This document shows positions 31,004 to 43,489 of a DNA stretch of 64,000 bases, in pieces. Origin of the DNA: Armigeres subalbatus (lineage: Eukaryota; Arthropoda; Insecta; Diptera; Culicidae); NCBI RefSeq assembly GCF_024139115.2, contig NC_085139.1:10883533-10947532 (forward strand), read 5' to 3'. The notes beneath the pieces were generated by a model. That model did not search any database and was not told the DNA's origin. It worked only from the letters and a program-made list of their open reading frames with translations. Numbering within the stretch: position 1 is the first letter of the stretch; each line of letters opens with the position of its first letter. The position numbers were made by a program, and so were the translations under genes.

Positions 31004-32860
31004 GTTAGATAACTGCAACATGTTTACGTTTCAGTTAGCGAATACCGCTCGATAACTGCAACGCATTATAGACGTCAAACGGTTGTCAGTCGACGTCAGA
31101 TGCAATAGAAGTGTGATCGAATTGCAGTTAAATTACTTGCAATTATCGAACGTCTACTGCACCAAGAGTTTCTCGCAGTAATCCAAAGAAATTCCTAACA
31201 AAAAGTCTGAGCAATTTTCCATTGAAAACTAAATTTGGAACATTCTTCCTCGGGAATTCTAAACAATTTGCCGTTGAATTTCCAGAGAATTTTCTCGTGA
31301 AAATTCCAGAGAATTTTCCTTGAAAATTTCTCCTCTCTATGCTATGCTATGCCAAACTATCTGTCCTAATGATTCTAGACTGAGCGAACCAACATTGCAA
31401 CACCACATGTCTGCCGTACTCTTCTACAATTATGAAAAAATTTCTTTATAAATTTCAAAAAAAATACTCAACAGGAATTTTCCGTGGATATTCTGAACAT
31501 TTTTCTGTAGAAATCTGGAAAAATTTCTTGTGGAAATTCTGATGAATTTCTCATGTAAATTTCGACGAATTTTTTTTTTTTTGGGAATTCCAAAGAGCTT
31601 CTGTGTGAAATTCAGAAGAATTCTCGAAACATCAATGTATAGTTCTCGTGAAAAATCCGAATAATTTGGAAAATTTGAAGAATTTTTTCGAGAAGTTCAT
31701 TAGATTTTCAAGCGAAATTCGTAGTTGAAAAAAATCGCCACGTCGATTCACGCCGCCGCCGCCGGCGGCTAAAATGGCTTTCGGCGTAAAGCCGAATTAT
31801 GTTGGAGCAATTATCAAATCAAGCCATAGAAATTTCCGCCAACTCATTCGATGCTCTCAAAGAATGAATCCAAGGGAGAAGAACAGAATACGCTTTTATA
31901 TTTGCTTTTTTGAATAATCCTGCCGTAGGGCAATCGATCTGAAACGATTTTGTCATCTTATTCAAGATATCCAGAACTACTTTTATCAAGCAAGCGGACA
32001 AAATATTAAGCGCCTAATCGTTCCTGATGCTATCGTTGAAGCTGAGACAACGACTTCAACGTAATAACGAAAAACAAACAGTCAGCGCTCCCTACCGCGA
32101 AAGAGCTTTCCTCAGATCTTAGATTATTTTTTGAAAAATCTAGAATTTAGCGAGTGGTAATTGCGAGTAGTAAAAATATATCTTACTTCTAGACGACCTC
32201 GAAATTAATCAACCAGTCCATCTATACGATAGGACTATTCACGACTTCCAAGCTTGCTTGGTTTTCAGGAAACCCTGATGGTCACCCGAGTTGAGAAATC
32301 TCCGAAAAAGTCTTAGGAAAGTTTGTAAACGATTTTGTCGCACAAGACAGAGAGATCGTCTGGGATATTAAATTAATCATATAAATCGCTTATATTATCG
32401 CAATACGACAACTATACATCAAAAGTTCTCCGGATCGGTGTCAGTTGATTAAACTGGAGACACTATCTTCAAGACGAATTAACCAGCAGCGGCCTGAATA
32501 AATATTGTTGGAATTAATTTGAGCGGTGCTACCACCGTTTAGATGAATCGATCTGGTTTTACGTCATATTACTGCATTATTCATGGAGGAGAACGACCGA
32601 TCAAAGTAAGCCACTGCCACGACTCGAATGTACGTTCATCCACAGCACATTGCGTCCGCCGCCTACTTTGCCCGCATGATTTGCCAGGGATTTCTTTCAA
32701 ACTAAAGAATAATCACATACACGTCGTTTCCTTCGTTTCCAGGAGATTCTTAACCGATGATTTGTGCTTATTGTAAACATTCGACATTGGATGCTACTTT
32801 TAGTGGATAAATTAAGCCTTCGGAGGGAATGTAAAAAGGGTTGCATGCACTACCCACTGC
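31004..32860. other. No gene; repeats and unassigned DNA downstream of GSTD1
   Basis: Positions 31200-31720 hold degenerate GGAATTTTC/GAAATTTCC-style repeats; 31740-31795 holds GCCGCCGCCGCCGGCGGC with a CGGCGTAAAGCCG hairpin. From about 32400 the sequence is non-repetitive and may contain the GSTD1 distal 3' UTR; no clear AATAAA was found on the minus strand near 32861. Confidence 0.4.
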
Positions 32861-33355
32861 TTAGGACAAGAACTTTGCTTTGAATTCATCGGCACCAGCC
32901 TGGTTGATGTCGTAGCCGGGTGCGTTCTTCTTGCACCGTTCGAGCCAAGCCTGCACATTCGGGTACTTGGAGAAGTCGAATCCAGCGACTTCGTAGGTGG
33001 CAGCGGAGGCGGCCAAGCTCAGATCGGCAATGGTCAGCTCATCGCCGGCAGCGTACTGGCTGCCCGCCAGGAAGGTGTTCAAGAATTCCACACCTTCCTC
33101 CATCTTTTTCAAGTTGTCTGGGTTGGCGGGCTGCTTGGCGAAGATCTGCGGGTACCAGTAGTCTCCGAAGCGCTGGTAGAACACGCCCATGTCGAAGTAC
33201 AGGCGCTGGTTGACCAGGGCACGCTTCTGGGGATCCTTCGGGTACAGTTTGTCGTCCTTTCCGTACTTTTCGACCAGGTAGCTCAGAATGGCACGCGATT
33301 CCCACAGGGCGAAACCATTGTCGACCAGTGTCGGGATGGTGTGTTGCGGGTTCAA
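32861..33355 (-). CDS. GSTD1: GSTD1 alternative terminal exon C (GSTD1-6-like isoform)
   Basis: Starts after a CCACAG acceptor (AG at 33356-33357) with [20 protein letters not shown] and ends [14 protein letters not shown]. Joined to the shared exon in phase 0 it gives 209 aa. It carries cis-Pro53, Glu64-Ser65-Arg66 (glutathione site), the whole helical C-domain and the N-cap box LTIAD. The last residues match, as I remember it, An. gambiae GSTD1-6, an enzyme known to act on DDT, and its length is the same. It is the most distal of the three exons. TTG opens the exon, so it has no own start and depends on splicing from 45749-45883. Confidence 0.93.
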   Translation of the reverse strand: MNPQHTIPTLVDNGFALWESRAILSYLVEKYGKDDKLYPKDPQKRALVNQRLYFDMGVFYQRFGDYWYPQIFAKQPANPDNLKKMEEGVEFLNTFLAGSQYAAGDELTIADLSLAASAATYEVAGFDFSKYPNVQAWLERCKKNAPGYDINQAGADEFKAKFLS

Positions 33356-33505
33356 CTGTGGAATGCATACTCAAGGTGGTTAATTGACATGCTAATTGGG
33401 AAATGCTTATTTCTGATACTGTGCTGCTAATTGTCGTGACTCTGCTATATAAAAGAGAAGAAGGTGAATAGACGGTTGTGGAACGCTAATTACGATGACG
33501 TGATT

Positions 33506-33511
33506 TTTATT
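33506..33511 (-). terminator. Poly(A) signal for exon B
   Basis: AATAAA on the minus strand, about 50 bp after the exon B stop and before exon C. Supports exon B being a real terminal exon. Confidence 0.6.
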
Positions 33512-33560
33512 TGTTTGAAACTGGTATTAGAGACTTTGGAATAAAACAAGTTTATACTCC

Positions 33561-34082
33561 TCAATTGGATATTTTGATTTTATCGAATAGTGGCCGCGCA
33601 GCTTCTGCCCACTTTCGGTTGATATCTGCCGATGGAGCTATCTTCTGAATTCTCTCATACCACTCATGAACGTTTTTGTACCCCGAAAAATCATATCCAG
33701 CCACTTCGAAAGTTGCTAAGGAGGCCAATACGCTCAGATCCGCAAGGCTTAGACAATCTCCTCCGGCTATAAATTGTTGATCTTGCAGAAATGTGTTCAA
33801 AAACTCTAAAGCTTCACCAATTTTCGAATAGTTCTCTGGGTTTGCTGAGGCTCCCTCGAATATCTGTGGATAATAATAGTCTCCAAAACGTTGATACAAT
33901 GTTCCCATGTCAAAGTACAGACGTTGATTGACTAAAGCTCGTTTCTGCGGATCCAATGGGTACAACTTGTCACCAATCTCAGCGTTCGCGTAACGATCCA
34001 CCAAATAAATCATAATCGCACGTGATTCCCACAATGCGAAGTCGCCATCCACCAGCGTTGGAACGCAATGCTGCGGGTTAAG
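33561..34082 (-). CDS. GSTD1: GSTD1 alternative terminal exon B
   Basis: Acceptor TTTGTTTCTCAAG (AG at 34083-34084), then [20 protein letters not shown]; ends LFDKIKISN. The isoform is 218 aa. Cis-Pro53, E64-S65-R66 and the N-cap box (CLSLAD) are intact. It differs from A and C by a four-residue stretch ([10 protein letters not shown] instead of GKDDKLYP) and by codon use: it is AT-richer at third positions than its GC-rich neighbours, which suggests weaker codon selection or lower expression. The in-frame upstream ATG within the acceptor is unlikely to be used. Confidence 0.92.
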   Translation of the reverse strand, partial: LNPQHCVPTLVDGDFALWESRAIMIYLVDRYANAEIGDKLYPLDPQKRALVNQRLYFDMGTLYQRFGDYYYPQIFEGASANPENYSKIGEALEFLNTFLQDQQFIAGGDCLSLADLSVLASLATFEVAGYDFSGYKNVHEWYERIQKIAPSADINRKWAEAARPLFDKIKISN

Positions 34083-34177
34083 CTTGAGAAACAAACGAGA
34101 CATTGTTCAGAACTTTCACTCCATCACGAAAACAAATAAAAATCATGCTCTTTTAGTATCTCAACAATTCATATCAA

Positions 34178-34183
34178 TTTATT
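34178..34183 (-). terminator. Poly(A) signal for exon A
   Basis: AATAAA on the minus strand about 38 bp after the exon A stop, and just before exon B. With the exon B signal it shows that each cassette carries its own 3' end. Confidence 0.65.
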
Positions 34184-34220
34184 CTCAACATTGCACAAAC
34201 TCAATCAACATTCAAAACAG

Positions 34221-34712
34221 TTATCCAAAGTATTTAGCAAACTCCTTGCAGCCGGCTTCGTTGATGGCTGCCCCGGGAGCTTCCTTCCGTAGCCGCTCGT
34301 ACCAGCTGGCCACATTGGGGTACTTGGACAGATCGACCTTGGCCACCTCGAGGGACGACACCGTCGCCAGGATGCTAAGGTCGGCAATGGTCAGATCGTC
34401 ACCGGCGACGTACTTCGCATCCTTGAGGAATGTGTTCAAGAACTCCAGCGCTTCGAACATTTTCTTCTCGTTCTCCGGGTTGGCGGGCTGCTTGGCAAAC
34501 ACCTGCGGGTAGAAGTTGTCGCCGAAGCGCTGGTACAGCGTACCCTGGTCGAAGTACAGCCGCTGGTTGACCAGGGCCCGCTTCTGGGGATCCTTCGGGT
34601 ACAGCTTGTCGTCCTTGCCGTACTTTTCGGCCAGGTAGGTGATGATGGCCCGGGATTCCCACAGCGCGAAACCGTTATCGACTAGGGTTGGGATGCAGTG
34701 CTGGGGGTTGAG
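34221..34712 (-). CDS. GSTD1: GSTD1 alternative terminal exon A
   Basis: Acceptor GGTTTCTCCAG (AG at 34713-34714), then [20 protein letters not shown]; ends [10 protein letters not shown]. Isoform 208 aa. All glutathione-site residues (cis-Pro53, E64-S65-R66) and the N-cap box DLTIAD are present. The pocket helices differ from B and C ([13 protein letters not shown]), so substrate range should differ. It is strongly GC-biased at third positions, like the shared exon and exon C. It lies closest to the shared exon, across an 11,036 bp intron. Confidence 0.93.
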   Translation of the reverse strand, partial: LNPQHCIPTLVDNGFALWESRAIITYLAEKYGKDDKLYPKDPQKRALVNQRLYFDQGTLYQRFGDNFYPQVFAKQPANPENEKKMFEALEFLNTFLKDAKYVAGDDLTIADLSILATVSSLEVAKVDLSKYPNVASWYERLRKEAPGAAINEAGCKEFAKYFG

Positions 34713-35167
34713 CTGGAGAAACCGGGGTCGAGAGCGGTAAGTATAGAGGAGGGTTAGTTTTACAGGATTTTTATAGGGCTGGGTGTGGCCACATTTGATA
34801 TGAACATGAGTGTGATGTGTGATGGATATATTTTTAGACAATTAGTTTATGTGTGTGAATTGAAAATAATGATTCACTAGTTTTCTAATAAATGCATGAA
34901 AAGTAAACATTGATAATAGGCAGTGAAATTGTTGTAGACGCTAGATTTGACTAATTGTATCAGGAGAGACATAACATAATTAGATGATTCTTTGCTATTG
35001 CAAAAAGATGAAATGAAAAAGACAAAAAATAATAATATACATAATGTAGGAGATTTCGATTGGTAGAATGGTTGTTTTAACGTTGCCTTTCGCAGTCTAA
35101 ATCAATAAAAATGGCTAGTTTTGCATAGCCCGACGTTTCGGTTGCATGTATTGGACCTTTTCAAGAG

Positions 35168-38100
35168 ATTTTTTGAATTTCCAAATGGAATGTTCCAAAT
35201 TTTAAAAGGAAAAGTTACTTCCAATAATTTCTGAAGGGAAATTCTGATTTCAAAAAGACAATTCAACAAATTTACAAATGGGAATTTCCCAAATTGGGAA
35301 ATGGGAATTTCCCGAATTTCCAAAGAGAAATTCCCGAATTTCCAAAGGGAAATTCCCGAATTTCCAAAGGGAAATTCCCGAATTTCCAAAGGGAAATTCC
35401 CGAATTTCCAAAGGGAAATTCCCGAATTTCGAAGGAAATTCCTGAATTTCGAAGGAAATTCCTGAATTTCCGAAGGAAATTTCGAACTTCCGAAGGAAAT
35501 TCCGAATTTCGAAGGAAATTCGAATTTCGAAGGAAATTCCTGAATTCGAAGGAAATTCGAATTTCCGAAGGAAATTCCTGAATTTCGAAGGAAATTCGAA
35601 TTTCGAAGGAAATTCCCTGAATTTCGAAGGAAATTCCCGAATTTCGAAGGAAATTTCGAATTGAAGGAATTTGAATTTCCGAAGGAAATTCCCGAATTTC
35701 GAAGGAATTTCCCGAATTTCGAAGGAATTCGAATTTCGAAGGAAATTTCCCGAATTTCCGAAGGAAATTCCTGAATTTCCGAAGGAAATTTGAATTGAAG
35801 GGAAATTGATTTCGAAGGAAATTCCTGAATTTTCGAAGGAAATTCCTGAATTCCGAAGGAAATTCCGAATTTGAAGGAAATTCCCGAATTTCCGAAGGAA
35901 ATTCTGACTTCCGAAGGAAATTCCTGAATTTCGAAGGGAAATTCCTGAATTTCCGAAGGAAATTCTGAATTTGAAGGAAATTCTGAATTTCCGAAGGAAA
36001 TTCCTGAATTTGAAGGAAATTCCTGAATTTCCGAAGGAAATTCGAATTTCCGAAGGAAATTCTGACTTCCGAAGGAAATTCCTGAATTTCCGAAGGAAAT
36101 TCGAATTCCGAAGGAAATTCCCTGAATTTCGAAGGAAATTGAATTTCCGAAGGAAATTCCTGAATTTCCGAAGGAAATTCCTGAATTTCGAAGGAAATTC
36201 TGAATTTCCGAAGGGAAATTCCTGAATTTCTGAAGGGAAATTCCCGAATTTCCGAAGGGAAATTCCCTCATTTCCGAAGGGAAATTCCCGAAGGAAAATT
36301 CCCGAAATTCTGAAGGGAAATTCCCGAATTTTCAAAGGGAAATTCCACGAATTTTCAAATGGAAATTCTGAATTTGAAGGAAATTCCTGAATTCCGAAGG
36401 GAAATTCGATTTCCGAAGGAAATTCCTGAATTTCCGAAGGAAATTCCTGAATTTCCGAAGGAAATTCCTGAATTCGAAGGAAATTCCTGAATTTCGAAGG
36501 AAATTTGAATTTCGAAGGAAATTCCCGACTTCGAAGGAAATTTCGATTTGAAGGAAATTTCGAATTTCCGAAGGAAATTCCCGAATTTCGAAGGAAATTC
36601 CTGAATTTCCGAAGGAAATTCCTGACTCGAAGGAAATTTCGAATTTCCGAAGGAAATTCCTGAATTTCCGAAGGAAATTCGAATTTCGAAGGAAATTTCG
36701 AATTTCCGAAGGAAATTCCCGAATTTCCGAAGGAAATTCCTGAATTTCCGAAGGAAATTCGAATTTCGAAGGAAATTCCTGAATTTCCGAAGGAAATTCC
36801 TGAATTTCAAAGGAAATTTCGAATTCCGAAGGAAATTCGAGTTTCCGAAGGGAAATTTCCCGAATTTCGAAGGAAATTCGAATTCCGAAGGAAATTTCTG
36901 AATTTGAAGGGAAATTCCCGAATTTCCGAAGGAAATTCCTGATTTCCGAAGGAAATTCGACTTCCGAAGGAAATTCCTGAATTTCCGAAGGAAATTCTGA
37001 ATTTCCGAAGGAAATTCCTGACTTCCGAAGGAAATTCGAATTTCCGAAGGAAATTCCTGAAGGAAATTCTGATTTCGAAGGAAATTCCTGAATTTCCGAA
37101 GGAAATTCCTGACTTGAAGGAAATTCGAATTTCCGAAGGGAAATTCCCGAATTTTCCGAAGGAAATTCTGAATTCCGAAGGAAATTCCTGAATCGAAGGA
37201 AATTCCTGACTTCTGAAGGAAATTCCTGAATTCGAAGGAAATTCTCGACTTCCGAAGGAAATTCCAGTTCGAAGGAAATTTCCTGAATTTCCGAAGGAAA
37301 TTCCAATTTCCGAAGGAAATTCTGAATTGAAGGAAATTTCCCGAATTTCCGAAGGGAAATTCCCGAATTTCCGAAGGGAAATTCCCGAATTTCCGAAGGG
37401 AAATTCCCGAATTTCCGAAGGAAATTCGATTTCGAAGGAAATTCTCGAATTTCCGAAGGAAATTTCGAATTTCCGAAGGAAATTCCTGAATTCCGAAGGA
37501 ATTTCCTGATTTCGAAGGATTTCCCGAATTTCCGAAGGAAATTCCTGATTTTCCGAAGGAAATTCGAATTTCGAAGGAAATTCCCTGAATTCCGAAGGAA
37601 ATTCTCGAATTTCGAAGGAAATTCGAATTTCGAAGGAAATTTGATTTCCGAAGGAAATTCCAATTTCCGAAGGAAATTCCTGATTTCCGAAGGAAATTCG
37701 AATTTCCGAAGGAAATTCCCGACTTCTGAAGGAAATTCCTGAATTTCCGAAGGAAATTCCTGATTTCCGAAGGAAATTCGAATTTCCGAAGGGAAATTCG
37801 AATTTCCGAAGGAAATTCCTGAATTTCCGAAGGAAATTCCCGAATTTGAAGGAAATTCTGAATTTCCGAAGGAAATTGATTTTGAAGGAAATTCGAATTT
37901 CCGAAGGGAAATTCCTGAATTTCCGAAGGAAATTCGACTCGAAGGAAATTCGAATTCGAAGGAAATTCTGAATTTCCGAAGGAAATTCCCAGAATCGAAG
38001 GAAATTTCCTGACTTTCCGAAGGAAATTCTGAATTCCGAAGGAAATTTCGAATTTCGAAGGAAATTCCCGAATTTCGAAGGAAATTCCTGAATTTCGAAG

Positions 38101-41100
38101 GAAATTCCCGAATTTCCGAAGGAAATTCGACTGAAGGAAATTTCGAATTTCGAAGGAAATTCCCTGAATTTCGAAGGAAATTCCTGAATTTCGAAGGAAA
38201 TTTGAATTTCGAAGGAAATTCCTGAATTTCCGAAGGAAATTCCTGACCGAAGGAAATTCGAATTTCCGAAGGAAATTCCCGAATTTGAAGGAAATTCGAA
38301 TTCGAAGGAAATTCGAATTTCGAAGGAAATTCCCGATTTCGAAGGAAATTCCTGAATTTCCGAAGGAAATTCCTGAATTTCGAAGGAAATTCCTGAATTT
38401 CGAAGGAAATTCCCGAATTTCCGAAGGAAATTCCTGAATTTCCGAAGGAAATTCGAATTTCCGAAGGAAATTCCTCGAATTTCGAAGGAAATTCCTGAAT
38501 TTCCAAAGGAAATTCCCGAATTTCCAAAGGAAATTCCTGAATTTCCAAAGGAAATTCCTGAATTTCGAAGGAAATTCGAATTTCCAAAGGAAATTCCTCG
38601 AATTCCAAAGGAAATTCCTCGAATTTCCAAGGAAATTCTCGAATTTCAAAGGAAATTCAATTTCCAAAGGAAATTCCTCGAATTTCCAAGGAAATTCCTC
38701 GAATTTCAAAGGAAATTCTCGAATATCAAAGGAAATTCTGAATTTCAAAAGGGAAATTCCTCCAATTTCCAAGGGGAAATTCCTCCAATTTCCGAAAGGA
38801 AATTCTTCAAATTTTCAAAGGGAAATTCCTCGAATTTGCAAAGGGAAATTCCTCGAATTTCCAAAGGGAAATTCCCCGAATTTCCAAAGGGAATTTCCCC
38901 GAATTTCCAAAGGGAAATTCCCCGAATTTCCAAAGGGAAATTCCCCGAATTTCCAAAGGGAAATTCCCCGAATTTCCAAAGGGAAATTCCCCGAATTTCC
39001 AAAGGGAAATTCCCCGAATTTCCAAAGGGAAATTCCCCGAATTTCCAAAGGGAAATTCCCCGAATTTCCAAAGGGAAATTCCCCGAATTTCCAAAGGGAA
39101 ATTCCCCGAATTTCCAAAGGGAAATTCCCCGAATTTTCGATGGGAAATTCCTCAAATTTTCGAAGTGAAGGTCCTCGTATTTCAAAAGGGAAATTCCTCG
39201 AATTTCCGAAGGGAAATTCCTCGAATTTCCGAAGGGAAATTCCTCGAATTTCCGAAGGGAAATTCCTCGAATTTCCGAAGGGAAATTCCTCGAATTTCCG
39301 AAGGGAAATTCCTCGAATTTCCGAAGGGAAATTCCTCGAATTTCAAAAGGGAAATTCCCCGAATTTCCAAAGGGAATTTCCCCGAATTTCCAAAGGAAAT
39401 TCCTCGATTTTCAAAGGAAATTCCTCAATTTCAAAGGAAATTCCTCGAATTTCCAAAGGGAAATTCCTCGAATTTCAAAGGAAATTCTTCGAATTTCCAA
39501 AGGAAATTCCCAATTTCGAAATTCCTCGTATTTCCAAAGGGAAATTCCTCGAATTTCCAAAGGAAATTCTCGATTTCCAAAGGAAATTCCTCGATTTCCA
39601 AAGGAAATTCGAATTTCCAAAGGAAATTCTCGATTTCCGAAGGGAAATTCCCCGAATTTCCAAAGGGAAATTCCTCGAATTTCCAAAGGGAAATTCCTCG
39701 AATTTCCAAAGGGAAATTCCTCGAATTTCCAAAGGGAAATTCCTCGAATTTCCAAAGGGAAATTCCTCGAATTTCCAAAGGGAAATTCCTCGAATTTCCA
39801 AAGGGAAATTCCTCGAATTTCCAAAGGGAAATTCCCTCGAATCTCCGAAGGGAAATTCCCCGAATTTCCGAAGGAAATTCTCAATTTCCAAAGGAAATTC
39901 CTCAATTTCCAAAGGAAATTCCTCGAATTTCCAAAGGAAATTCCTCCAAAGGAAATTCGACTTCAAAGGAAATTCTCGAATTTCCAAAGGAAATTCGAAT
40001 TTCAAGGAAATTCTCGACTTCCAAAGGGAAATTCCTTGAATTTCCGTAGAGAAATTCCTCGAATCTCTGAAAGAAAATTCCTCGAACTTTCGAAGGGAAA
40101 TTCCTCGTATTTCCAAAGGGAAATTCCTCGAATTTCCAAAGGAAAGTTTCACGAATTTCCAAAAAGAAATTCCTCGAATTTCAAGGAAATTCCTCGACTT
40201 CCAAAGGAAATTCTCGACTTTCAAAGGAAATTCCTCGACTTCCAAAGGAAATTCCTCGAATTTCCAAAGGGAAATTCCCCGAATTTCCAAAGAGAAATTC
40301 CCGAATTTTCAAAGGGAAATTACCGAATTTCCAAAGGGAAGTTCTCGAATTTCCAGAAGGAAATTCCTCGAATTTCCAAAAGAAATTCCTCGAATTTCCA
40401 AAGGAAATTCCTCGATTTCCAAAGGAAATTCCTCGACTTCCAAAGGAAATTCTCGATTTCCAAAGGAAATTCTCGATTTCAAAGGAAATTCCTCAATTTC
40501 AAAGGAAATTCCTCAATTTCCAAAGGAAATTCTCGAATTTCCAAAGGAAATTCCTCAATTTCAAAGGAAATTCTCGAATTTCCAAAGGAAATTCCTCAAT
40601 TTCCAAAGGAAATTCTCGAATTTCCAAAGGAAATTCCTCGAATTTCCAAAGGAAATTCTGACTTCCAAAGGAAATTCCCAATTTCAAAGGAAATTCTTCA
40701 ATTTCCGAAGGAAATTCCCAATTCCGAAGGAAATTTCTGAATTTCGAAGGAAATTCTGAATTTCCGAAGGAAATTCCCGAATTTCGAAGGAAATTTCTGA
40801 ATTTCGAAGGAAATTCTGAATTTCCGAAGGAATTTCCCAATTTCCGAAGGAAATTCTCGAATTTCCGAAGGAAATTTCCCGAATTTCAGGGAAATTCCCC
40901 GAATTTCGAAGGAAATTCCCAATTTCGAAGGAAATTCCCCGATTGAAGGAAATTTCCCAATTTCGAAGGAAATTCCCGAATTTCCGAAGGAAATTTCGAA
41001 TTTCGAAGGAAATTCCCGAATTTTCGAAGGAAATTCCCGAATTTTCGAAGGAAATTCCCAATTTCCGAAGGAAATTCCCGAATTTCGAAGGAAATTCCCA

Positions 41101-42216
41101 ATTTCGAAGGAAATTCTGAATTTCGAAGGAAATTCCCGAATTTTCGAAGGAAATTCCCAATTTTCGAAGGAAATTTCTGAATTTTCCGAAGGGAAATTCT
41201 GACTTCCGAAGGAAATTCCCGAATTTCGAAGGAAATTCTGAATTTAAAGGAAATTCCCGAATTTCGAAGGAAATTTCGAATTTCCGAAGGAAATTTCCCG
41301 ATTTCGAAGGAAATTCCCAATTTCCGAAGGAAATTTCTGAATTTCCGTAGGAAATTTCCTGAATTTCCGAAGGAAATTCTCGAATTTCAAAGGAAATTTC
41401 CCGAATTTCCAAAGGAAAATTCGATTTCCAAAGGAAATTTCGAATTTCCAAAGGAAATTCCCAATTTCAAGGAAATTCCCGAATTTCCAAAGGAAATTTC
41501 GACTTCGAAGGAAATTTCAATTTCGAAGGAAATTTCCGAATTTGAAGGAAATTCCTGAATTTCGAAGGAAATTTCCCGAATTTCGAAGGAAATTCTGAAT
41601 TTCGAAGGGAAATTCCGAATTTCCGAAGGGAAATTCCCGAATTTCCGAAGGGAAGTTCCCGAATTTCCGAAGGGAAATTCCCGAATTTCGAAGGAAATTC
41701 TGAATTTCCGAAGGGAAATTCCCGAATTTCCGAAGGGAAATTCCCGAATTTCCGAAGGGAAATTCCCGAATTTCCGAAGGGAAATTCCCGAATTTCCGAA
41801 GGGAAATTCCCGAATTTCCGAAGGGAAATTCCCGAATTTCCGAAGGGAAATTCCCGAATTTCCGAAGGGAAATTCCCGAATTTCCGAAGGGAAATTCTGA
41901 ATTTCGAAGGAAATTCCGAATTTTCGAAGGAAATTTCCCGAATTTTCGAAGGAAATTCCCGAATTTCGAAGGAAATTTCGATTTTCGAAGGAAATTCCTG
42001 AATTTCGAAGGAAATTCCCAATTTCGAAGGAAATTCCCGAATTTCCGAAGGAAATTCTGAATTTCGAAGGAAATTCTGAATTTCCGAAGGGAAATTCCTC
42101 GAATTTCCGAAGGGAAGTTCTTCAAATTTCCTAAGGAAAGTTTCACGAATTTCCTTAGGGAAATTCTACGAATTTCCGAAAGGAAATTTCCGAGTTCTCG
42201 AAGGGAAATTCCCGTA
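35168..42216. repeat. 7 kb satellite, 21-23 bp unit (AAGGGAAATTCCCGAATTTCCG)
   Basis: About 320 head-to-tail units. Every unit has inner dyads (GGGAAATTCCC, CGGAAATTCG). Near-uniform blocks occur at 35290-35425 (CCCGAATTTCCAAAGGGAAA type), 38820-39130 and 39650-39835 (23 bp, CCAAAGG type), 39185-39350 (23 bp, CCGAAGG type) and 41600-41890 (22 bp, CCGAAGG type). Elsewhere units lose one to three bases. Periods of 21-23 bp leave several frames open and give false ORFs of up to 805 codons. Confidence 0.95.
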
Positions 42217-42340
42217 ATTGCTTTGTAGATTGGTGGAGTGCGTTCGGCAGACCCTTCTACATGTGGAGCGTCGCGTTCGTAGACCTATTTGTTCCGTAAA
42301 CCTGTTCACCTGTTTACTTAGGAGACGTAGAAGCTTTTGA

Positions 42341-42696
42341 TTCGCTCCAAAAACAAACTTTTTTAAAGGGCCTCCATAGTGTTGTATACCAATTGACTCT
42401 GCTCGACGAATTGAGGTTATGTCTGTATGTGTGTATGTATGTGCGCAAAAAAAACTTCCTTATTTTTTGGCACTTTTCCTTAATTGATTCGCTCGCAATT
42501 TGCCAGTTTCATTCGACGGGCAATCCTATCCCATTGTTTCGTATTGAAAATTGGCCAGATCAAACTATGGAATCAAAAGTTATGACCAAAACAAACTTTC
42601 CTAATAAAAAAAAATACTCCAGAAAAGTTTCACTCGTTTTTATGATTATCTAATGCACGAGAAAAGCATCAGCACCACTAGGTGGATCAATGAGGG
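42341..42696 (+). mobile_element. Dispersed mosquito repeat, copy B
   Basis: Shares TTCGCTCCAAAAACAAACTT, GACTCTGCTCGACGAATTGA and the end GCACGAGAAAAGCATCAGCA..CTAGGTGGATCAAT with copies A and C. The left end is replaced by other sequence. No coding. Confidence 0.65.
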
Positions 42697-43090
42697 TTCT
42701 TTTGTTCACAAATGCGATTTTCTTTTCAAATGTTCAAACTAACTTATCGCTCAAATAAATGAATTTTTGTTGGAAACATCTCTCCGAGCCATGGCCACAC
42801 TAAACGTTTACGAAACACAAATCAAATACAACGATTTTGCATTTTATTAACCTGATTTCAATGGATTTTTACCGTCTGTGTTTCAAATAAATCATTTCCT
42901 TTCGCCTTTCACAGATCGACTGGGATCCTGGGATCCCGATCCAAATCGTGAATCCTGTAATTTATCCGAATGCTGCAAATCTAAGAATTGGGCAAGTTTT
43001 CCAATTTCGACAATGTTATGATTGAATGAATGTTTTTGTTTGAACGTTAGATCTTTTCGAAACCATTTGATTCTTCTAGAATATCAGTAT

Positions 43091-43478
43091 CAGTGTTGGT
43101 AGAATCATGCTCAAATCTCACTTACCGAAGCCTCATGCACGAGCTGACTCGTTTGCGACTCTGCATAAAGAGCATCGCGCATGAGTTTTTCACGCAGATT
43201 CGCATCGTCTCGCTCATTCGCCGAAAAATGATTTAGCTCCAAAAAATGTCAACACTCGTTCGAAGCGTATTTTATGTTTACGTATGGATTTGTTATCCAT
43301 TGATTTAGGCAAAGAAAGTTATTCCGATGAATTTAACGAAGAAGAACACGAAAAAATCACGCAATGATGCTAATCGCGAGTCGAATCATGGACGATTCTG
43401 TAAGCCATGAGTCGGGTGAGATTTGCCTCGCGCTTGATTTGAATCGTGGATGAGATTTGAGAATTTGAGTTTTTACCA
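43091..43478. mobile_element. 388 bp CAGTGTTGGTA MITE with 8 bp target duplication
   Basis: The left end CAGTGTTGGTAGAATCATGC and right end TTGAGTTTTTACCA are inverted relatives. ATCAGTAT flanks both sides (43083-43090 and 43479-43486). The right end lacks the last six bases expected from the left. hAT-like. Confidence 0.7.
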
Positions 43479-43489
43479 ATCAGTATTCT

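Noticed and set aside
32920..33213. Plus-strand Arg/Ser-rich ORF opposite exon C
   Set aside because: A shadow of the GC-rich exon on the other strand.
35102..42146. Open reading frames of up to 805 codons with NFLRKFGNFPSEI-type repeats on both strands
   Set aside because: They lie wholly in the 21-23 bp satellite. Periods not divisible by three repeat all frames, and the unit lacks stops in several of them. No initiation context, no non-repeat flank, and overlapping ORFs in several frames.
35168..42216. CRISPR array
   Set aside because: Repeats are contiguous without unique spacers, in a eukaryotic intron.
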